From Hydrogenophaga sp040372165 (GTDB lineage: Bacteria > Pseudomonadota > Gammaproteobacteria > Burkholderiales > Burkholderiaceae_C), in assembly GCF_040372165.1 (NCBI RefSeq), contig NZ_BAABWG010000001.1:496001-560000 (forward strand): a stretch of DNA of 64,000 nucleotides, in the 5' to 3' direction. The translations under genes and the position numbers were made by a program. Below are positions 1 through 8,508 of the stretch, one piece after another. The notes under the pieces are model-generated. The model was not told the DNA's origin. It made no database searches and was given only the letters and a program-made list of their open reading frames with translations. How positions within the stretch are numbered: position 1 is the stretch's first letter; each line of letters opens with the position of its first letter.

Positions 1-913
1 CTGCCTTGACGATCTCGACGTACTCCACGTCGATGGTCTCGGCCATGATGAAGGCCACGGCCCCCATCACCGGCGGCATGATTTGTCCGCCCATGCTGGC
101 GGTGGCCTCCACGCCGCCGGCAAAAGCCGAGCTGTAGCCGAAGCGCTTCATGAGCGGAATGGTGAACTGGCCGGTAGTGACAACGTTGGCCACGCCAGAG
201 CCGTTGATGGTGCCCATCAGGCCGGAGGAAATCACAGACACCTTGGCTGGCCCACCCTTGGTGTGGCCGACCGTGCCCATGGCGAAATCGTTGAACAGGC
301 GAATCATGCCGGCCTGCTCCAGGAAGGAGCCGAACAGGATGAACAGGAAGATGTACGTGGATGAAACGTAGGTAGGGGTGCCGTAGATGCCCTCTGTGCC
401 GAAGCTCAGCGTGCTGATGACCTGGTCCATGCCGTAGCCGCGGTGGGCGAAAGCGCCTGGCAGGAGGTCGCCCCAGATGGCATAGGCCAGGAAGATGCCG
501 CAGATCAGTGGCAGACCCCAGCCCATGACGCGCCGCGCCGCTTCAAACACCATGGCCAGCAGAACCGTGCCGATGACCCAGTCGGCCTCGATCAGTTCAC
601 CGGCGCGCAAGGTCAGGTCGTCTTCATACACCCAGTGGTAGAAGCTGAATGCAAAACCCACCACGCCCAGCGTCCAGCCGATGATGCGACCAACATGCCC
701 CAGGCCACCCAGATGCCCCCTGAAGTAGGGGAAGAGGGTGAAGATCAGGAGCAACACGAAGCCAACGTGGATGGCGCGCACCACCTGGCTCGACATCGGG
801 CTGAAGGCGGCTGTGACGATCTGGAAGCAGGAGAAAGCGATGGCTATCCAGAAAATGAGGCCTCGATCGATGTCGGGCGTGTGCTGGTGTGACGGAGATT
901 CTTCTTCGTGCAT
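1..913 (-). CDS. TAXI-type TRAP transporter fused permease (partial)
   Basis: An ATG at 913 opens a frame that runs 304 codons to the window edge, so only the N-terminal part is present. A short polar tail is followed by several hydrophobic segments (roughly residues 18-170, the small-subunit-like DctQ part). The start of the large DctM-like transport domain comes next, with SSGLMGTINGSGVANV and ASMGGQIMPPVMG, glycine-rich stretches typical of TRAP permeases. Fusion of both membrane subunits is characteristic of the TAXI branch of TRAP importers, which are ion-gradient driven and act in the inner membrane. The TAXI binding protein lies 69 bp upstream on the same strand and is the obvious partner. 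Substrate cannot be told from sequence. The family call is firm and the end is missing only because of the window. Confidence 0.9.
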   Translation of the reverse strand, partial: MHEEESPSHQHTPDIDRGLIFWIAIAFSCFQIVTAAFSPMSSQVVRAIHVGFVLLLIFTLFPYFRGHLGGLGHVGRIIGWTLGVVGFAFSFYHWVYEDDLTLRAGELIEADWVIGTVLLAMVFEAARRVMGWGLPLICGIFLAYAIWGDLLPGAFAHRGYGMDQVISTLSFGTEGIYGTPTYVSSTYIFLFILFGSFLEQAGMIRLFNDFAMGTVGHTKGGPAKVSVISSGLMGTINGSGVANVVTTGQFTIPLMKRFGYSSAFAGGVEATASMGGQIMPPVMGAVAFIMAETIDVEYVEIVKA

Positions 914-982
914 GACTTGAACTCGGCGCTGGCAAAACGGAAAACGGCCCCATCAGGGGCCGGGATTGGTGAAGTGATCAGA

Positions 983-1942
983 TCACTTGATCACGCCTTT
1001 TTCCTTGTAGTAGCGCTCTGCGCCAGGGTGCAGTGGTACAGGCATGCCCTTGGTGGCGCCTTCGAGCTTGATCACCTTGGCAGCATTGTGGGCTGCGTAG
1101 AGGGTGTCCAGGTTTTCGTACATGGCCTTGGTCATGGCGTAGGCCAGATCGTCAGACACGCCGGAGTGTGTCACCAGGTAGTTGGCGATGGCAGCGGTAG
1201 GGACGTCAGCAGTCTGGCCGTCATAGGTGCCGGCAGGAATGACGGCTGGCTGGTAAGCCGCGCTGCCAACCTTGCTGACCACGTCGGCGGGTACCGGAAT
1301 CACCACGATCTTGACCGAGGTGGCCAGGTCACGAATGGACGCCACGCCCAGGCCGGCCGATTGCAGGGTGGCGTCGAGCTGGCGGTTCTTGATGAGTTCA
1401 ACCGACTGACCAAAAGGCAGGTACTCGGTCTTGGACAGATCTTCATACGACAGGCCGGCTGCCTTGAAGATGGCGCGGGCGTTGAGCTCGGTACCGGATT
1501 TGGCCGCACCGACCGACACACGCTTGCCCTTGAGGTCAGCCAGGGACTTGATGCCGGACTCTTCGCTGGCCACGATCTGGATGTAGTTGCTGTAGGTGGC
1601 CGAAAGACCGCGCAGCTTGTCAAGCTTGGTCTTGAAGCCAGCTTCTTCGTTGCCTTCCCATGCGTACGACACGGCATCACCCAGTGCAATGGCCAGCTCG
1701 CCACGGCCAGCCTGCAGCAGGTTCAGGTTCTCGGCAGAGGCCTTGGTCACCTGTGCGGTAGGGCGGGAGTCCGGAATGGCTTTGCTGAAGATCTGGGAGA
1801 GCGCAACTCCGATCGGGTAGTACACACCGCTTTGCCCGCCAGTGAGCACGTTGATGAATTGCTGTTTCTGGGCTACGGCGGCACCGCTGACCAGGGCTGC
1901 CGAGATGGCCAGACCCAGTCCGAATTTGTGCATCAGACGCAT
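983..1942 (-). CDS. TAXI family TRAP solute-binding protein
   Basis: 319-residue periplasmic receptor of a TAXI TRAP importer. It starts MRLMHKFGLGLAIS and has a Sec signal peptide ending near AAVAQ (about residues 1-24). The mature part opens with INVLTGGQSGVYYPIG, the hallmark of TAXI receptors, and holds the ATQ-like helix regions and a C-terminal KEKG tail. The frame is open further upstream, but the ATG at 1942 was chosen because a GAGGAG Shine-Dalgarno lies just before it and the signal peptide begins there. It precedes the fused permease in the same operon. The ligand is unknown; family members bind amino acids such as glutamate or organic acids. Confidence 0.93.
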   Translation of the reverse strand: MRLMHKFGLGLAISAALVSGAAVAQKQQFINVLTGGQSGVYYPIGVALSQIFSKAIPDSRPTAQVTKASAENLNLLQAGRGELAIALGDAVSYAWEGNEEAGFKTKLDKLRGLSATYSNYIQIVASEESGIKSLADLKGKRVSVGAAKSGTELNARAIFKAAGLSYEDLSKTEYLPFGQSVELIKNRQLDATLQSAGLGVASIRDLATSVKIVVIPVPADVVSKVGSAAYQPAVIPAGTYDGQTADVPTAAIANYLVTHSGVSDDLAYAMTKAMYENLDTLYAAHNAAKVIKLEGATKGMPVPLHPGAERYYKEKGVIK

Positions 1943-2242
1943 GATGGTTGTCTCCTCAAGAAAAAAAGTGAAAGGCGTCCCCGGGGATATCCCGACCATT
2001 GTGGGCGCCACGATTCAGAATACTCCAATCCCCCCTGTTCAAGGCTGGCAAACCCCTGTCATTTGGGGGCGGGGTTTTCCCCGATGGGCATGCAAGCTTG
2101 CTTTCAAAATGTTGCGGCTGCTTGCCTGCTTTTCCTCTTTCGAGGCCTGGCGCCATGCCCTGGGGGTGCCACAATGGACCGAATCTGCTTGGGCGCCATC
2201 GGCGGCGAGCCGCTGGCGAAGGACGAACCGATCTTCTCTCGC
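1943..2242. promoter_or_regulatory. Divergent intergenic region
   Basis: About 300 bp between the TAXI receptor and the kinase-like gene. It must carry promoters for both directions, but no convincing -35/-10 pair stands out. A C/G-run segment around 2055-2085 could form a small hairpin. No gene is seen here. Confidence 0.35.
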
Positions 2243-3166
2243 ATGATGAACTCACCTCGCATGTCTGAACTCATCGCCTCGAAGGTGCCGGGGCGGTGGC
2301 AGGTGAGCGCCTTGCAGGCCAGCAGCTTTTGCCAGACGTATCGTGCCAAGGCGCCGGGCCAGCCCGACCTGTTCGTCAAAGCAATGCCGACGAGCGAGCG
2401 CGGGGATGTGCTGGCGGCCGAGGCGGATGGCCTGAGCGCGATCGCCGCCACGGCCACCATACGTGTGCCAAGGCTGGTGGCGGTCTATGAGGCAGAGGCC
2501 TGGTCCGTGCTTGCCCTGGAGTGGCTGCCACTCTCCGGGGCGGGAGGGCCGGAGTTTGGTGAGCGCTTCGGTCACGCGCTGGCCAGCCTGCACGCATTAG
2601 CTCCGCCGGGCGATGGCCGTTATGGCTGGCACCGCAATAACTGGCTGGGCAGCACACCGCAGGACAATGCCTGGTCTGTAGTGGGGGGACGAGAGGGGTG
2701 GCTGGACTTTCTGGCCAACCAGAGGCTCCTGCCCATGGCGAATGGTCTGGGTGCCGAGCTGATCGGTGCCGTGGGGCGAGTCGTGCACGAAGTCTTGCCG
2801 CGGCTGTTCGATATCGACGACTACGAGCCGAGGGCGTCACTGATTCATGGTGATCTGTGGAGCGGCAACTGGTCCGCTGTCGGTGGAGAAGCCGAGAGTG
2901 CCAACGCAGGTCAGCCCGTTGTCTTTGATCCTGCCGTCTCGGTTTCTGACCCGGAAGCCGAACTGGCCATGATGGAGCTTTTCGGTTTGCCTCCTTCCGG
3001 CTTCTGGAGTGCCTACGGCGAAGTGCTGCCAGTGGCAGAGGGCTATGCGCAGCGCAAACGCGTCTATCAGCTGGTACACCTGCTCAACCATGCCCGGCTG
3101 TTTGGCGGCGGGTACGACACACAGTGCCTGATGCTTGCCAGGCGAATTGTCGAATCGTGTCGATGA
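2243..3166 (+). CDS. Fructosamine kinase family protein
   Basis: About 300-residue aminoglycoside-phosphotransferase-fold protein of the fructosamine/ketosamine-3-kinase family. These cytosolic enzymes phosphorylate sugar moieties on glycated amines or proteins and so trigger deglycation. Supporting motifs are the N-terminal ATP-binding lobe (VSALQASSFCQTYRAKA, FVKA), the central WHRNNWLGSTPQ, the catalytic-loop motif LIHGDLWSGNW and the downstream FDPAVSVSDPEAELAM, which corresponds to the family DPA..GDRE.DLAM block. Start is uncertain: ATGs at 2174, 2243, 2246 and 2261 are in frame and none has a good ribosome site; similarity begins near 2261. It is single-gene, divergent from the TAXI operon and convergent with the DMT transporter. 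Confidence 0.88.
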   Translation: MMNSPRMSELIASKVPGRWQVSALQASSFCQTYRAKAPGQPDLFVKAMPTSERGDVLAAEADGLSAIAATATIRVPRLVAVYEAEAWSVLALEWLPLSGAGGPEFGERFGHALASLHALAPPGDGRYGWHRNNWLGSTPQDNAWSVVGGREGWLDFLANQRLLPMANGLGAELIGAVGRVVHEVLPRLFDIDDYEPRASLIHGDLWSGNWSAVGGEAESANAGQPVVFDPAVSVSDPEAELAMMELFGLPPSGFWSAYGEVLPVAEGYAQRKRVYQLVHLLNHARLFGGGYDTQCLMLARRIVESCR

Positions 3167-3181
3167 TGGGGGAGCGAGAGG

Positions 3182-4066
3182 CTACTTTGTCCTCGTACCC
3201 AGCCAGGCACACACCACGATCAGCGCAATGCCGCCCCAGGTCCAGGCATCGGGTATGTAGCCGAAGACCAGTGCCCCCAGCAAGGTGGCGAATGCAATCT
3301 GTGCGTACAGGAACGGCGTGACCTTCGACGCGGGTGCAAACCCGTATGCGCGAATCAGCAGGTAATGGCCCAGCGAACCGAAAACGCCGAGCAAGCCCAC
3401 CAGAAACCACAGTCTGGGCTCTGCCAGTGGTTCCCATGTCCAGGGCAGCAAGACGGTTCCCAGTGTGAGACCGGTCAGTCCGGTATAGAAGTGCATGGTG
3501 CCCGGGTCTTCGGTGCGGACCATCTTGCTTGTCACCACCTGATAGGCGGCGTTGACCAACACCAGCAGCAGCGGCAAGAGGAGACCGAGGTGAAGCTCTC
3601 CGTCCTTGGGGTACACCACGATCAATGCGCCCAGCATGCCGCCGGCGACGAGCAGCCAGGCCAGGGCGGAGACCTTTTCGCGCAACAGGAAAGAGGCCAG
3701 CAGAGTGATCACAAGCGGCGTGAGCATGAGTACCGCGGTGAACTCACCGACCGGTACATGACGCAGACTGATGAAAGCGACCACGCCGGAGGTGACCATC
3801 AGCGTGCCGCGCAGGGCTTGCCAACCGGGCGCCTGCGTCTTGAACAGCCTTGAGCGCTTCTGTGGCCAGAGGAGGACAACCGTCATGAGAGTCTGGACGG
3901 TAAAGCGCAGCCACACCGCCATGAACACAGGCACGGCCTTGCCCACGAACTGCGACGTCGTGTCCAGAGAAGCAAAGCAGGCAGTCGCCAGGGTGGCGAG
4001 CAGGATGCCGCGCGTGAGGTGTGGATGATCCAAGGCAGGGGCAGGGTATGACAGACACAAGACCAT
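3182..4066 (-). CDS. DMT family (EamA) transporter
   Basis: 294-residue inner-membrane protein with about ten hydrophobic helices in two EamA repeats, the drug/metabolite transporter fold. The first repeat begins around ILLATLATACFASLDTTSQF and the second around LLLPLLLVLVNAAYQVVTSKM; the end is a short basic tail, TRTK. Such proteins usually export amino acids, purines or other metabolites, but the substrate is not predictable here. It stands alone, convergent with the fructosamine-kinase-like gene 15 bp away and divergent from the phospholipase D gene. No Shine-Dalgarno is evident at the chosen start, and an internal start 10-16 codons later is possible. Confidence 0.87.
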   Translation of the reverse strand: MVLCLSYPAPALDHPHLTRGILLATLATACFASLDTTSQFVGKAVPVFMAVWLRFTVQTLMTVVLLWPQKRSRLFKTQAPGWQALRGTLMVTSGVVAFISLRHVPVGEFTAVLMLTPLVITLLASFLLREKVSALAWLLVAGGMLGALIVVYPKDGELHLGLLLPLLLVLVNAAYQVVTSKMVRTEDPGTMHFYTGLTGLTLGTVLLPWTWEPLAEPRLWFLVGLLGVFGSLGHYLLIRAYGFAPASKVTPFLYAQIAFATLLGALVFGYIPDAWTWGGIALIVVCAWLGTRTK

Positions 4067-4268
4067 CGGCGTGCGCGGCGCCGCACATGATGGTCAGGCG
4101 TGGGATCATTTTGGGGCAGCGCCGCCATGGACGTGCTGACGAAGCACTGACGCAACACCCGGTACTCTGTCACGCAGGGCTTCAGTACACTGGAGTGCAT
4201 TCGCGCCAGCGCTGATCGTCAGCTTCACGGGTGGCAGGCGATGCATACGGTGAGGAGGCACCGAGTCA

Positions 4269-5717
4269 ATGAAACTGTTTGGGGGGAAGTTGGGCCGCGT
4301 CCTGAAGTGGCTGGCCAAGGCGGTGTTCCTGGTCCTGGTGGTCGTGCCGCTGGTGTTCGCCGCGGCATTCCTGGGGATTCAGGAGGCCAGCGAGCGTGAG
4401 TGGCTGGGCCGCGCGCCTTCGCATCCGGCCATTGACGTGCGTTCTCAGGAACCGCACCAGGTCATGCTGCTGGATGTGGGTTTTGACTCGCTTGCCGAAC
4501 GCCTGCGAATGATTGACTCCGCCACGCAGTCCATCGAGCTGGAGTTCTTCATCTACGAAATCGACGAAGCGAGCCGGCTCATCTCGCAGGCCTTGGCACG
4601 CAAGGCCAGAGAGGGCGTGAAGGTCCGCATTCTGGTGGACTTTGCAACCCCTGTGTTCAAGCTGGCGCCGGAGTATGTCAAATCGCTGGAGAAGGCCGGC
4701 GTGGAGGTGCGCTACTACAACACCACGGGCCTGGCGCGCATCTTCGCCTCACAGCACCGTACCCATCGCAAGCTGCTGGTGGTGGACCGTCACTCGGCCA
4801 TCATCGGTGGCCGCAACATCGGCAATGACTACTTTGACATTTCCGAGCACTACAACTTTCTCGACAGTGATCTGCGCCTGGACGGGCCTGTGGCAGCGGC
4901 CATTGCCGATTCCTTTGAGCTGTACTGGGCGTCCGACTGGGTCACAGACCCGAAAGATCTGCGCGAGGAAGAGGTGGTGGTCACCGGTGGTGGGCTGCTG
5001 GGACAGCTCAGTGCCCACGAGGCCGCACTGCTGGCCGAGTTGGACGAACACAAACCGTCCCTGAATGTCTCCACGTGCCCTGACCTGCACTTCATCACTG
5101 ACTATCCAGGCTCGGGCGTGGAGCGGCGGCGGGTGTTCAATGCGGTTTCCAGGCTGGTCGACGAGGCGGACGAGGCGATTTTTGTCGAAAGCCCTTACCT
5201 CGTGCTCAGGGCCGATGGTGCAGAGGTGATGAAGGCCGTGACGCGCAAGGGTGCAAAGCTGACTTTTCTGACCAACAGCCTGTATTCGACGGATGCGTTC
5301 TACACCGTGGCCAATCTTGCTGATTCGTTGGACATGCTGAAAGTGCCGGGCATCGAGGTCTGGGCGTACAAAGGGCAGCCACTCCAAGGCAGCGTCCGCC
5401 CGCCGGCATCTCAACGCTGGGGCGTGCACTCCAAACGGGCCGTGGTGGATGACGACACCGTGGTGATCGGCACCTACAACATCGATCCGCGCTCGGCCAA
5501 TCTGAATTCAGAGCTGATTGTCATCTGCCGTGGCAACGAGACACTCGCCGCTGAGGTCAAAGCCAGCCAGCAGGCCCGTCTCGCGCAGTCCGTGCCCATT
5601 ACCGGCACGCCTGATGCCGGTGGCTACAACGCGCTCATTGAGGGAGCGGATGGCTTTACGGTCTGGAAGATGCGCATGTCGGCTCCCTTTGCCGACTTTC
5701 TCGACTTTTTGCTATGA
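4269..5717 (+). CDS. Phospholipase D family protein (cardiolipin synthase-like)
   Basis: 482 residues. An N-terminal transmembrane segment (about residues 14-38, WLAKAVFLVLVVVPLVFAAAF) anchors it. Two HKD catalytic motifs follow: HRKLLVVD with downstream GGRNIGNDYFD (near residue 170) and HSKRAVVDDDTVVIGTYNIDPRS (near residue 395). Two HxKx4D motifs in one chain are the signature of PLD enzymes that make or remodel phospholipids (cardiolipin synthase ClsC-type) or of related phosphodiesterases. The acceptor cannot be assigned. An AGGAGG about 12 nt upstream supports the ATG. It stands alone between the DMT gene and the convergent aroE-like gene. Confidence 0.9.
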   Translation: MKLFGGKLGRVLKWLAKAVFLVLVVVPLVFAAAFLGIQEASEREWLGRAPSHPAIDVRSQEPHQVMLLDVGFDSLAERLRMIDSATQSIELEFFIYEIDEASRLISQALARKAREGVKVRILVDFATPVFKLAPEYVKSLEKAGVEVRYYNTTGLARIFASQHRTHRKLLVVDRHSAIIGGRNIGNDYFDISEHYNFLDSDLRLDGPVAAAIADSFELYWASDWVTDPKDLREEEVVVTGGGLLGQLSAHEAALLAELDEHKPSLNVSTCPDLHFITDYPGSGVERRRVFNAVSRLVDEADEAIFVESPYLVLRADGAEVMKAVTRKGAKLTFLTNSLYSTDAFYTVANLADSLDMLKVPGIEVWAYKGQPLQGSVRPPASQRWGVHSKRAVVDDDTVVIGTYNIDPRSANLNSELIVICRGNETLAAEVKASQQARLAQSVPITGTPDAGGYNALIEGADGFTVWKMRMSAPFADFLDFLL

Positions 5718-5742
5718 GTCGGGCGCCGCTGTAGATCCAGCG

Positions 5743-6618
5743 TCAGACTGAGGCTGCCGCCTGGGCAGAGGCTGTAGCAGAGGCTGCTGGATCGAGCTGG
5801 GCCAGTGAGCGCAGCGTGGCCGCGTCTGTGCTGGGCAGGTCAAAGAACTCCAGGTAGGCCGGTATTTGCTCGAACAGCATGTCGGCGCCAATCTGAACGG
5901 TACAGCCCTTGGCCTGCGCCGCCTGCAGAAAAGCCGTCATTTCCTGGCTGAGCACCACTTCGCCGACCATGGTGCCCGGGCTGAGCCGGTCAACGTCGAC
6001 AGGCAGCGGGTCGCCCGGCTTCATGCCCAGCGGTGTGGCATTGACGACAAGCTCGAACCCCTCAGGATCGCTGCGTCCTGTGCGCACTTCAACCGCCGGA
6101 AAATGCTGGCGAATGCGGGCAGCCAAGGCATTGGCGGCACCGGGCTGAACGTCGAACAACGCCAGTTCTGCCACACCAGCGGCAGCCAGAGATGCGGCGA
6201 TGGCCGAGCCTACGCCGCCGGCCCCCACCACCAGGGCACGTTTGCCAACAGGGTCCTGCCCTTTGGTGCGCAAGCCGCGCACAAAGCCTTCGCCGTCAAA
6301 CATGTCGCCCAGCAAACGTCCGTCGGGCATGCGGCGAACCGCGTTGCATGCACCTGCCACACGTGCGGCAGGACTCATGTCGTCGACCAGGTCACACACA
6401 GCCACCTTGTGCGGCATGGTGATCAGTGCTCCCACCAGGTTTTGCAGCCGAAAGACGGCAGGCAGGAAGGCGGCAAAGTCCTCCTTCTGGCAGGCCATTG
6501 GCACAACGACGGTATCCACACCCGCCTGGTCGAACCAGGGGTTGTATATCTGGGGCGACTTGAACGTGAATGTGGGGTAGCCGATATGGGCGATAAAGGT
6601 CGTCAGACCGGTGATCAT
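5743..6618 (-). CDS. Shikimate dehydrogenase-like oxidoreductase (quinate/shikimate catabolism candidate)
   Basis: 291 residues with the two-domain AroE fold: substrate domain (1-110), then an NAD(P)-binding Rossmann domain starting at VVGAGGVGSAIAASLA. The catalytic Lys/Asp pair is kept (K71 in TMPHK, D108 in GDMFDGEG). The N-terminal Ser-x-Ser substrate clamp of canonical AroE is replaced by FTFKSP (residues 17-22), and the NTDG block reads MFDG. This marks a divergent branch (YdiB/AroE-like) that may act on quinate or another cyclohexane carboxylate rather than on biosynthetic shikimate. It is last in an operon-like run after the TRAP genes and dehydroquinase. A canonical aroE sits separately at 12617-13438, so this copy is unlikely to be the housekeeping one. 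Confidence 0.85.
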   Translation of the reverse strand: MITGLTTFIAHIGYPTFTFKSPQIYNPWFDQAGVDTVVVPMACQKEDFAAFLPAVFRLQNLVGALITMPHKVAVCDLVDDMSPAARVAGACNAVRRMPDGRLLGDMFDGEGFVRGLRTKGQDPVGKRALVVGAGGVGSAIAASLAAAGVAELALFDVQPGAANALAARIRQHFPAVEVRTGRSDPEGFELVVNATPLGMKPGDPLPVDVDRLSPGTMVGEVVLSQEMTAFLQAAQAKGCTVQIGADMLFEQIPAYLEFFDLPSTDAATLRSLAQLDPAASATASAQAAASV

Positions 6619-6725
6619 GGTGGCACTCTGGTTGGCCTTGCCAGAACACCCGGACGTCAGCAGAGCCGCCCCCTGTGCCTTGGCGGCAAGGGCGGACAGT
6701 CAGCGACGGGCAGTCCTGGCAGTGC

Positions 6726-7205
6726 TTAAGGTTGCGTTCGTGCGACCGATTGCGTGGTCTTGCGCACCAGGCCATCCATGGCCACGAGATAGCCGTCGAC
6801 GCCAAACCCCACCACGATGCCGGCGGCCACGGGGGAGACCCATGACTGATGGCGAAACGCTTCACGCGCGTGGACGTTGGAGATGTGGCATTCGATGACG
6901 GGCAGGCCGCCGACACCTGCAATGGCGTCGTGCAGCGCGATCGAGGTGTGGGTCAGGGCACCGGGGTTGAACACGCAACCGAGGGCCTTGCCTTCCTTGA
7001 ACAGCTTTCCGTACTCGTGGATCTTGTCGATCAGCGCGCCTTCCCAGTTGCTCTGGAAACACTCCACCTCATAACCCAGCTTCTCGCCGTGGGCCATACA
7101 GAAGCCCTCGACATCAGTGAGCGTGGTGTAGCCGTACTGCGCGGGTTCGCGCGTACCGAGCAGGTTCAGGTTGGGGCCGTTGAGGACAAGAATCTTTTGC
7201 TTCAT
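6726..7205 (-). CDS. aroQ: Type II 3-dehydroquinate dehydratase
   Basis: 159 residues, the usual size for the class II dodecameric enzyme that interconverts 3-dehydroquinate and 3-dehydroshikimate in the cytosol. Family signatures are visible: LVLNGPNLNLLGTREPAQYG (active-site Arg and Tyr), FNPGALTHTSIAL (most homologues have AYTHTS) and the catalytic ECHISNVHAREAFRHQS block. It lies 107 bp upstream of the aroE-like gene and 70 bp downstream of the TRAP receptor gene. Its place in a transporter operon suggests quinate/shikimate degradation rather than aromatic biosynthesis. The enzyme call is secure and the catabolic role is inferred from context. Confidence 0.93.
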   Translation of the reverse strand: MKQKILVLNGPNLNLLGTREPAQYGYTTLTDVEGFCMAHGEKLGYEVECFQSNWEGALIDKIHEYGKLFKEGKALGCVFNPGALTHTSIALHDAIAGVGGLPVIECHISNVHAREAFRHQSWVSPVAAGIVVGFGVDGYLVAMDGLVRKTTQSVARTQP

Positions 7206-7275
7206 GGCTCAAGTGTCGCAGAAACCGCGTGGAGCAGGCCAGTCAGAGACGGGTCTGCTCCGCTTCGGTCGTTGC

Positions 7276-8271
7276 TTATTTGCGCAGTTTGGCCAGTTCA
7301 GCCTGCAGCGCTTCCACGGTTTCCTTGCCCACCTTGTCGGCGTGCTTCTCCACCACTGGCTTCATCTTCTCTTGCAGCTTGGCCACTTCAGCCGCTGGCA
7401 GTTCGGTCACTTGCATGCCGTTCTGCTTGAGCGTATCGAGCGCGCCGTCCACAGCTGCACGGGCTTGCTTGCGCTGGAACACGGCAGACTCTGCCACTGC
7501 TTCGCGGATGACTTTCTGTTCTTCGGCAGAGAGTTTCTCCCAGAACTTTTTGCTCACCACGACAGATTGCGGGTTGTACTGGTGGTTGGTCAGGGCGATG
7601 TGCTTTTGCACTTCGTAGAACTTGGCACCCAGGATGGTGGCCACCGGGTTTTCCTGTCCGTCAACGGCACCTTGCTCCAGTGCGGCATACACCTCTGGCC
7701 ATGGCAGCGGGGTAGGGTTGGCGCCGAGGGCCTTGACCCAGTCCACGTTGATCGGGTTGGGAATCACGCGCAGCTTCAGGCCTTCGATGTCGGCCACGGT
7801 GTTGATGGCACGCTTGCCGTTGGTGATGTTGCGAAAGCCCAGCTCGTAATAGCCCAGGCCAACAATGCCTTTGGGCTCAAGTTTGGCGTGCAGCTTCTGG
7901 CCGAAATCGCCATCGACCACTTTGTCAGCTTCCTGGCCGTTGCGGAACATGAACGGGAAATCGAAGATGGCCATCTCTGGCGTGAGGCTGGCGAAAATGC
8001 CCGAGTTCATGGACGCCATCTCAATGGTGCCAGCCTGCAGAGCGGTGACGTTGGCCTGGTCGCTGCCAAGCTGACCAGAGGGGAACACCTTGACCTTGAG
8101 CTTGCCGCCCGACTTGGCGTCCACCAGCTCGGCGAACTTCTCCATGCCCTGAATGATGGGGTGGCCGGCAGCGTTCTGGTTGGCGAACTTGATGGTTTTC
8201 TCTGCCATGGCCAGGCTGCTGCCAGCAAGCGCAACAGCGGCAATGACGGTTTTGACGAACAAGCGGTTCAT
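7276..8271 (-). CDS. dctP: TRAP transporter DctP-type solute-binding protein
   Basis: 331 residues. The Sec signal peptide covers about residues 1-23 (FVKTVIAAVALAGSSLAMA) and is followed by EKTIKFANQNAAGHP, the typical opening of a DctP-family mature protein. The conserved ligand-carboxylate region GLKLRVIPNPI holds the invariant arginine that salt-bridges an acidic substrate. It works with the separate small and large permeases encoded just upstream in the operon. The operon also carries aroQ and an aroE-like gene, so quinate, shikimate or a related carboxylate is a reasonable guess at the ligand. A GGAG-type ribosome site precedes the ATG. Confidence 0.94.
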   Translation of the reverse strand: MNRLFVKTVIAAVALAGSSLAMAEKTIKFANQNAAGHPIIQGMEKFAELVDAKSGGKLKVKVFPSGQLGSDQANVTALQAGTIEMASMNSGIFASLTPEMAIFDFPFMFRNGQEADKVVDGDFGQKLHAKLEPKGIVGLGYYELGFRNITNGKRAINTVADIEGLKLRVIPNPINVDWVKALGANPTPLPWPEVYAALEQGAVDGQENPVATILGAKFYEVQKHIALTNHQYNPQSVVVSKKFWEKLSAEEQKVIREAVAESAVFQRKQARAAVDGALDTLKQNGMQVTELPAAEVAKLQEKMKPVVEKHADKVGKETVEALQAELAKLRK

Positions 8272-8508
8272 GGAGTTGTCTCCTTGTGCGGGTGGGTCGC
8301 TTTCAAAAGGCGATTCGGCAGGGGCGAACCCGTGACCTGCCGAGCCGTTGTTTCATGAGAGATGGACAAGCCTGATGCCAGTTCCACCTCCACGTCCATG
8401 TGTGTGTTCAAAGTGTCAAGACAAATCAAATGCAAATTCAAACTCAAATGCAAATTCAAATGCCAGGCTGCATCAGCGAAGCGGTTTTGACTATTGAGGG
8501 GGAGCGCT
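8272..8508. other. Intercistronic gap with tandem repeat
   Basis: 237 bp between dctM and dctP, unusually long inside this operon. It contains two direct 18-bp units at 8427-8462 and no convincing gene. A 63-codon minus-strand frame here is made of low-complexity repeat translation and was not accepted. Confidence 0.5.
8427..8462. repeat. Tandem 18-bp repeat, two units
   Basis: CAAATGCAAATTCAAACT is followed directly by CAAATGCAAATTCAAATG, differing only in the last two bases. It is AT-rich against a GC-rich background and lies about 155 bp upstream of the dctP start on the template side. Confidence 0.85.

Noticed and set aside
908..2242. Long N-terminal extension of the fructosamine-kinase frame
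   Set aside because: It runs antisense to the well-supported TAXI receptor and has no homology-like features; high GC simply keeps the frame open.
8427..8462. Possible CRISPR fragment
   Set aside because: Only two units with no spacer between them and no cas genes; a simple tandem repeat.
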